Shown here in pieces: positions 6,944 to 8,374 of a DNA stretch of 8,374 nucleotides; the first letter of the stretch is position 1, and each line of letters starts with the position of its first letter. The stretch is from Acidimicrobiales bacterium (GTDB lineage: Bacteria > Actinomycetota > Acidimicrobiia > Acidimicrobiales > JABEUL01), in assembly GCA_027451605.1 (NCBI GenBank), contig DAIDJA010000067.1, positions 1 through 8,374 on the forward strand. Reading direction: 5' to 3'. The notes beneath the pieces were generated by a model. The model searched no databases and was not told where the DNA came from. It saw only the letters and a program-made list of their open reading frames with translations. The translations under genes and the position numbers were made by a program.

Positions 6944-7507
6944 ATGATGAATAGTTTTTCTGAGCTGCTTTCAAAAATAAAAGAAGGTGACGAAACGGCT
7001 TTTGGCGACCTATATATGCAGTATTGCAATAAGATTGATAATTTTATATTTTTCAGGGCAGGGCGTGACTACGAAGATATCGCTTCTGAAGTGTGGATCG
7101 GTGTATCTTTAAAAATCAATGATTTTGAAGGATCTGAAGGTCAATTTCAGGCATGGTTATATCGAATCGCGCGTAATAGAATCGCAGATTATTTTAGGAA
7201 GAAGAGGATTAGCACGGTTGATATAGATATGGTCGATTCGGAGTTGGCAGAAGAATTAACGATAAAGGCGGATAATGACCTTCCGTTAATAGCAAATGAA
7301 GAAATCGCTGAAATGAATGCATTTCTAAAGAAGAATTTAACTTCAAAAGAATATGAAATTCTATTTTTAAGGGTAATGGCAGATTGTTCCGTTAAAGAAG
7401 TTGCTGAAATGACCGAACGCACCGAAACAGCTGTGAGACTCCTCCAGCATCGTGCCTTAAAAAAATTATCACGGTTAGCGGTGATTAAACCACCAGAAGT
7501 GGAATAA
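6944..7507 (+). CDS. Sigma-70 family RNA polymerase sigma factor, ECF type
   Basis: Directs RNA polymerase to a specific promoter set. The 187 residues contain only sigma regions 2 and 4, the ECF layout. Region 2 spans about 22-90: DLYMQYCNKIDNFIFFRAG, DYEDIASEVWIGV, then FQAWLYRIARNRIADYFRKK from residue 68 (core binding and -10 recognition). A variable acidic linker (about 91-125) follows. Region 4 (about 126-178) begins near LTSKEYEILFLRV and holds the helix-turn-helix VKEVAEMTERTETAVRLLQHRAL that contacts the -35 element. The target promoters cannot be told from sequence. The start could be ATG 6944 or the next codon, ATG 6947; neither has a Shine-Dalgarno. The membrane protein 135 bases downstream is the likely partner. 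The position after recA is probably coincidental, as the 433-base gap separates their transcription. Confidence 0.9.
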   Translation: MMNSFSELLSKIKEGDETAFGDLYMQYCNKIDNFIFFRAGRDYEDIASEVWIGVSLKINDFEGSEGQFQAWLYRIARNRIADYFRKKRISTVDIDMVDSELAEELTIKADNDLPLIANEEIAEMNAFLKKNLTSKEYEILFLRVMADCSVKEVAEMTERTETAVRLLQHRALKKLSRLAVIKPPEVE

Positions 7508-7576
7508 TTGCCCGTTGTGGTTTAGATTCAGAAATAATGAAATGTCGTGAGTTATAAATTCGATTTAATTATCATC

Positions 7577-7589
7577 AGGTAAGTTACCT
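7577..7589. repeat. 13-base palindrome between the sigma factor and membrane protein genes
   Basis: AGGTAAGTTACCT is a perfect 6+1+6 inverted repeat. Its left half, AGGTAAG (7577-7583), can alternatively pair with CTTAACCT (7591-7598) leaving one bulged base and a 7-base loop. This suits either a dimeric regulator's operator for the downstream gene or an mRNA hairpin; no T-run follows, so it does not look like a terminator. It lies 53 bases before ATG 7643. Confidence 0.35.
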
Positions 7590-7642
7590 ACTTAACCTTT
7601 AGTGATTTAATAACATTTTAGAAATTTAGATACAAATATAAA

Positions 7643-8362
7643 ATGGATAACTTTACAAAATTAAGAAAGATTCGCCGATTACTCGAAGGAAAATCATCCG
7701 GAAAAGAAGCCGATGATGTTTTGCGAGGATCTGTATTGTCGGACTCGCAAAAGCAACGTTTGAATATGCTGAACCAAATTAGATCCGGGGAACTGGATAC
7801 GGTCGGATATGAAAACGTTAAGCAAATAGCCGAAAACGAGCTTTATCGCAGTCGCAGTACAGCTGAAAGCCATTTCCACATGCCAAAGATTGCGGTCTTA
7901 GCACTGGCACTTATTTTATTGTCATTCGCGGGAATAATGTCTGCTGCGGCCACTAATAGCCTACCGTCAAGTTTTCAGTCTCCTCTTGCCAGCTTCTTCA
8001 AAAATGTCGGGATTCAGTTACCGACTCCGACGACGACTACCCAAACCACGGCAAAACTGGGCAAATCGGTAAACGGTAATCCGTGTAAATCTCCCGTAAG
8101 AACGGGGATGTCATGTACGCCAAAAAATCCCGGAGGTACAAATGGACAAATTGGAGGTCATGGGAATCCAAACATTAGCTCTACTTCGTCTAACTCGCCT
8201 GGAAATTCCGCATCGACTTCACACGGGTCGACCATACATAATGCCACTACAACAACAACTTGCGTTAATCCAAGCCAAGGTCCGATTAACAGATCATCGA
8301 GTAGTCATTCGACCGTTACCACTCCCGGCAGCAAGTGTAGTGCTCCGGGTCAATCCCGGTGA
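7643..8362 (+). CDS. Single-pass membrane protein, candidate anti-sigma factor or surface sensor
   Basis: Not assigned to a known family. Three parts are visible in 239 residues. Residues 1-80 are charged, helical and cysteine-free, and probably cytoplasmic. One hydrophobic helix (about 82-103, IAVLALALILLSFAGIMSAA) follows. After it comes LPSSFQSPLASFF and VGIQLPTP (about 106-128), a short LP...VGI-LP segment I associate with membrane proteins encoded next to actinobacterial sigma factors. The rest (about 129-239) is a Thr/Ser/Gly/Asn-rich tail with four cysteines (C148, C158, C207, C232), predicted outside the membrane. Position after an ECF sigma gene and this topology suggest an anti-sigma factor, but the HxxxCxxC zinc motif is missing and binding is not shown. 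No Shine-Dalgarno is seen before ATG 7643. The protein ends 12 bases from the window edge and is complete. Confidence 0.75.
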   Translation: MDNFTKLRKIRRLLEGKSSGKEADDVLRGSVLSDSQKQRLNMLNQIRSGELDTVGYENVKQIAENELYRSRSTAESHFHMPKIAVLALALILLSFAGIMSAAATNSLPSSFQSPLASFFKNVGIQLPTPTTTTQTTAKLGKSVNGNPCKSPVRTGMSCTPKNPGGTNGQIGGHGNPNISSTSSNSPGNSASTSHGSTIHNATTTTTCVNPSQGPINRSSSSHSTVTTPGSKCSAPGQSR

Positions 8363-8374
8363 ACAGCACTATCG

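Overview
The window looks like chromosomal core sequence from an actinobacterium, with base composition lower in GC than most of that phylum. The clues are an RNase J C-terminus directly followed by an FtsK translocase, a Gram-positive/actinobacterial LexA box (GAAC-N4-GTTC) in front of recA, an actinobacterial-style galactose-1-phosphate uridylyltransferase tail, and a sigma factor/membrane protein pair. A class such as Acidimicrobiia is plausible, but this is inference from sequence flavour and gene order; no search was run. All genes lie on the + strand. No mobile element, CRISPR array, tRNA or rRNA was found.

Layout. Bases 3-134 are the last 43 codons of an RNase J. FtsK (173-2671) and homoserine kinase ThrB (2699-3553) follow with gaps of 38 and 27 bases. 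After 69 bases comes an uncharacterised three-helix membrane protein with a DUF4190-like C-terminus (3623-4402), and 7 bases later GalT (4410-5291). These five genes are close enough to be co-transcribed at least in part. recA (5461-6510) has its own 169-base upstream region, with a promoter overlapped by a perfect 16-base LexA box and a leader of about 110 bases. That leader holds a 14-codon upstream ORF whose stop overlaps the recA Shine-Dalgarno, and two mutually exclusive hairpins, one of which would mask the Shine-Dalgarno.

Downstream of recA there is no recX; instead there are 433 AT-rich bases without a convincing gene. The right end holds a sigma-70/ECF-type sigma factor (6944-7507) and, after 135 bases containing a 13-base palindrome, a single-pass membrane protein (7643-8362). 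This protein has a charged cytoplasmic N-terminus and a Ser/Thr/Gly-rich exported tail with four cysteines. By position and topology it is a candidate anti-sigma factor or surface sensor for the sigma factor, but it has no zinc anti-sigma motif.

Functionally the window combines RNA turnover (RNase J), chromosome segregation (FtsK), threonine synthesis (ThrB), galactose/nucleotide-sugar metabolism (GalT), SOS-controlled recombination (RecA) and a probable envelope-linked transcription switch. The least ordinary parts are the recA leader and the sigma factor/membrane protein pair.
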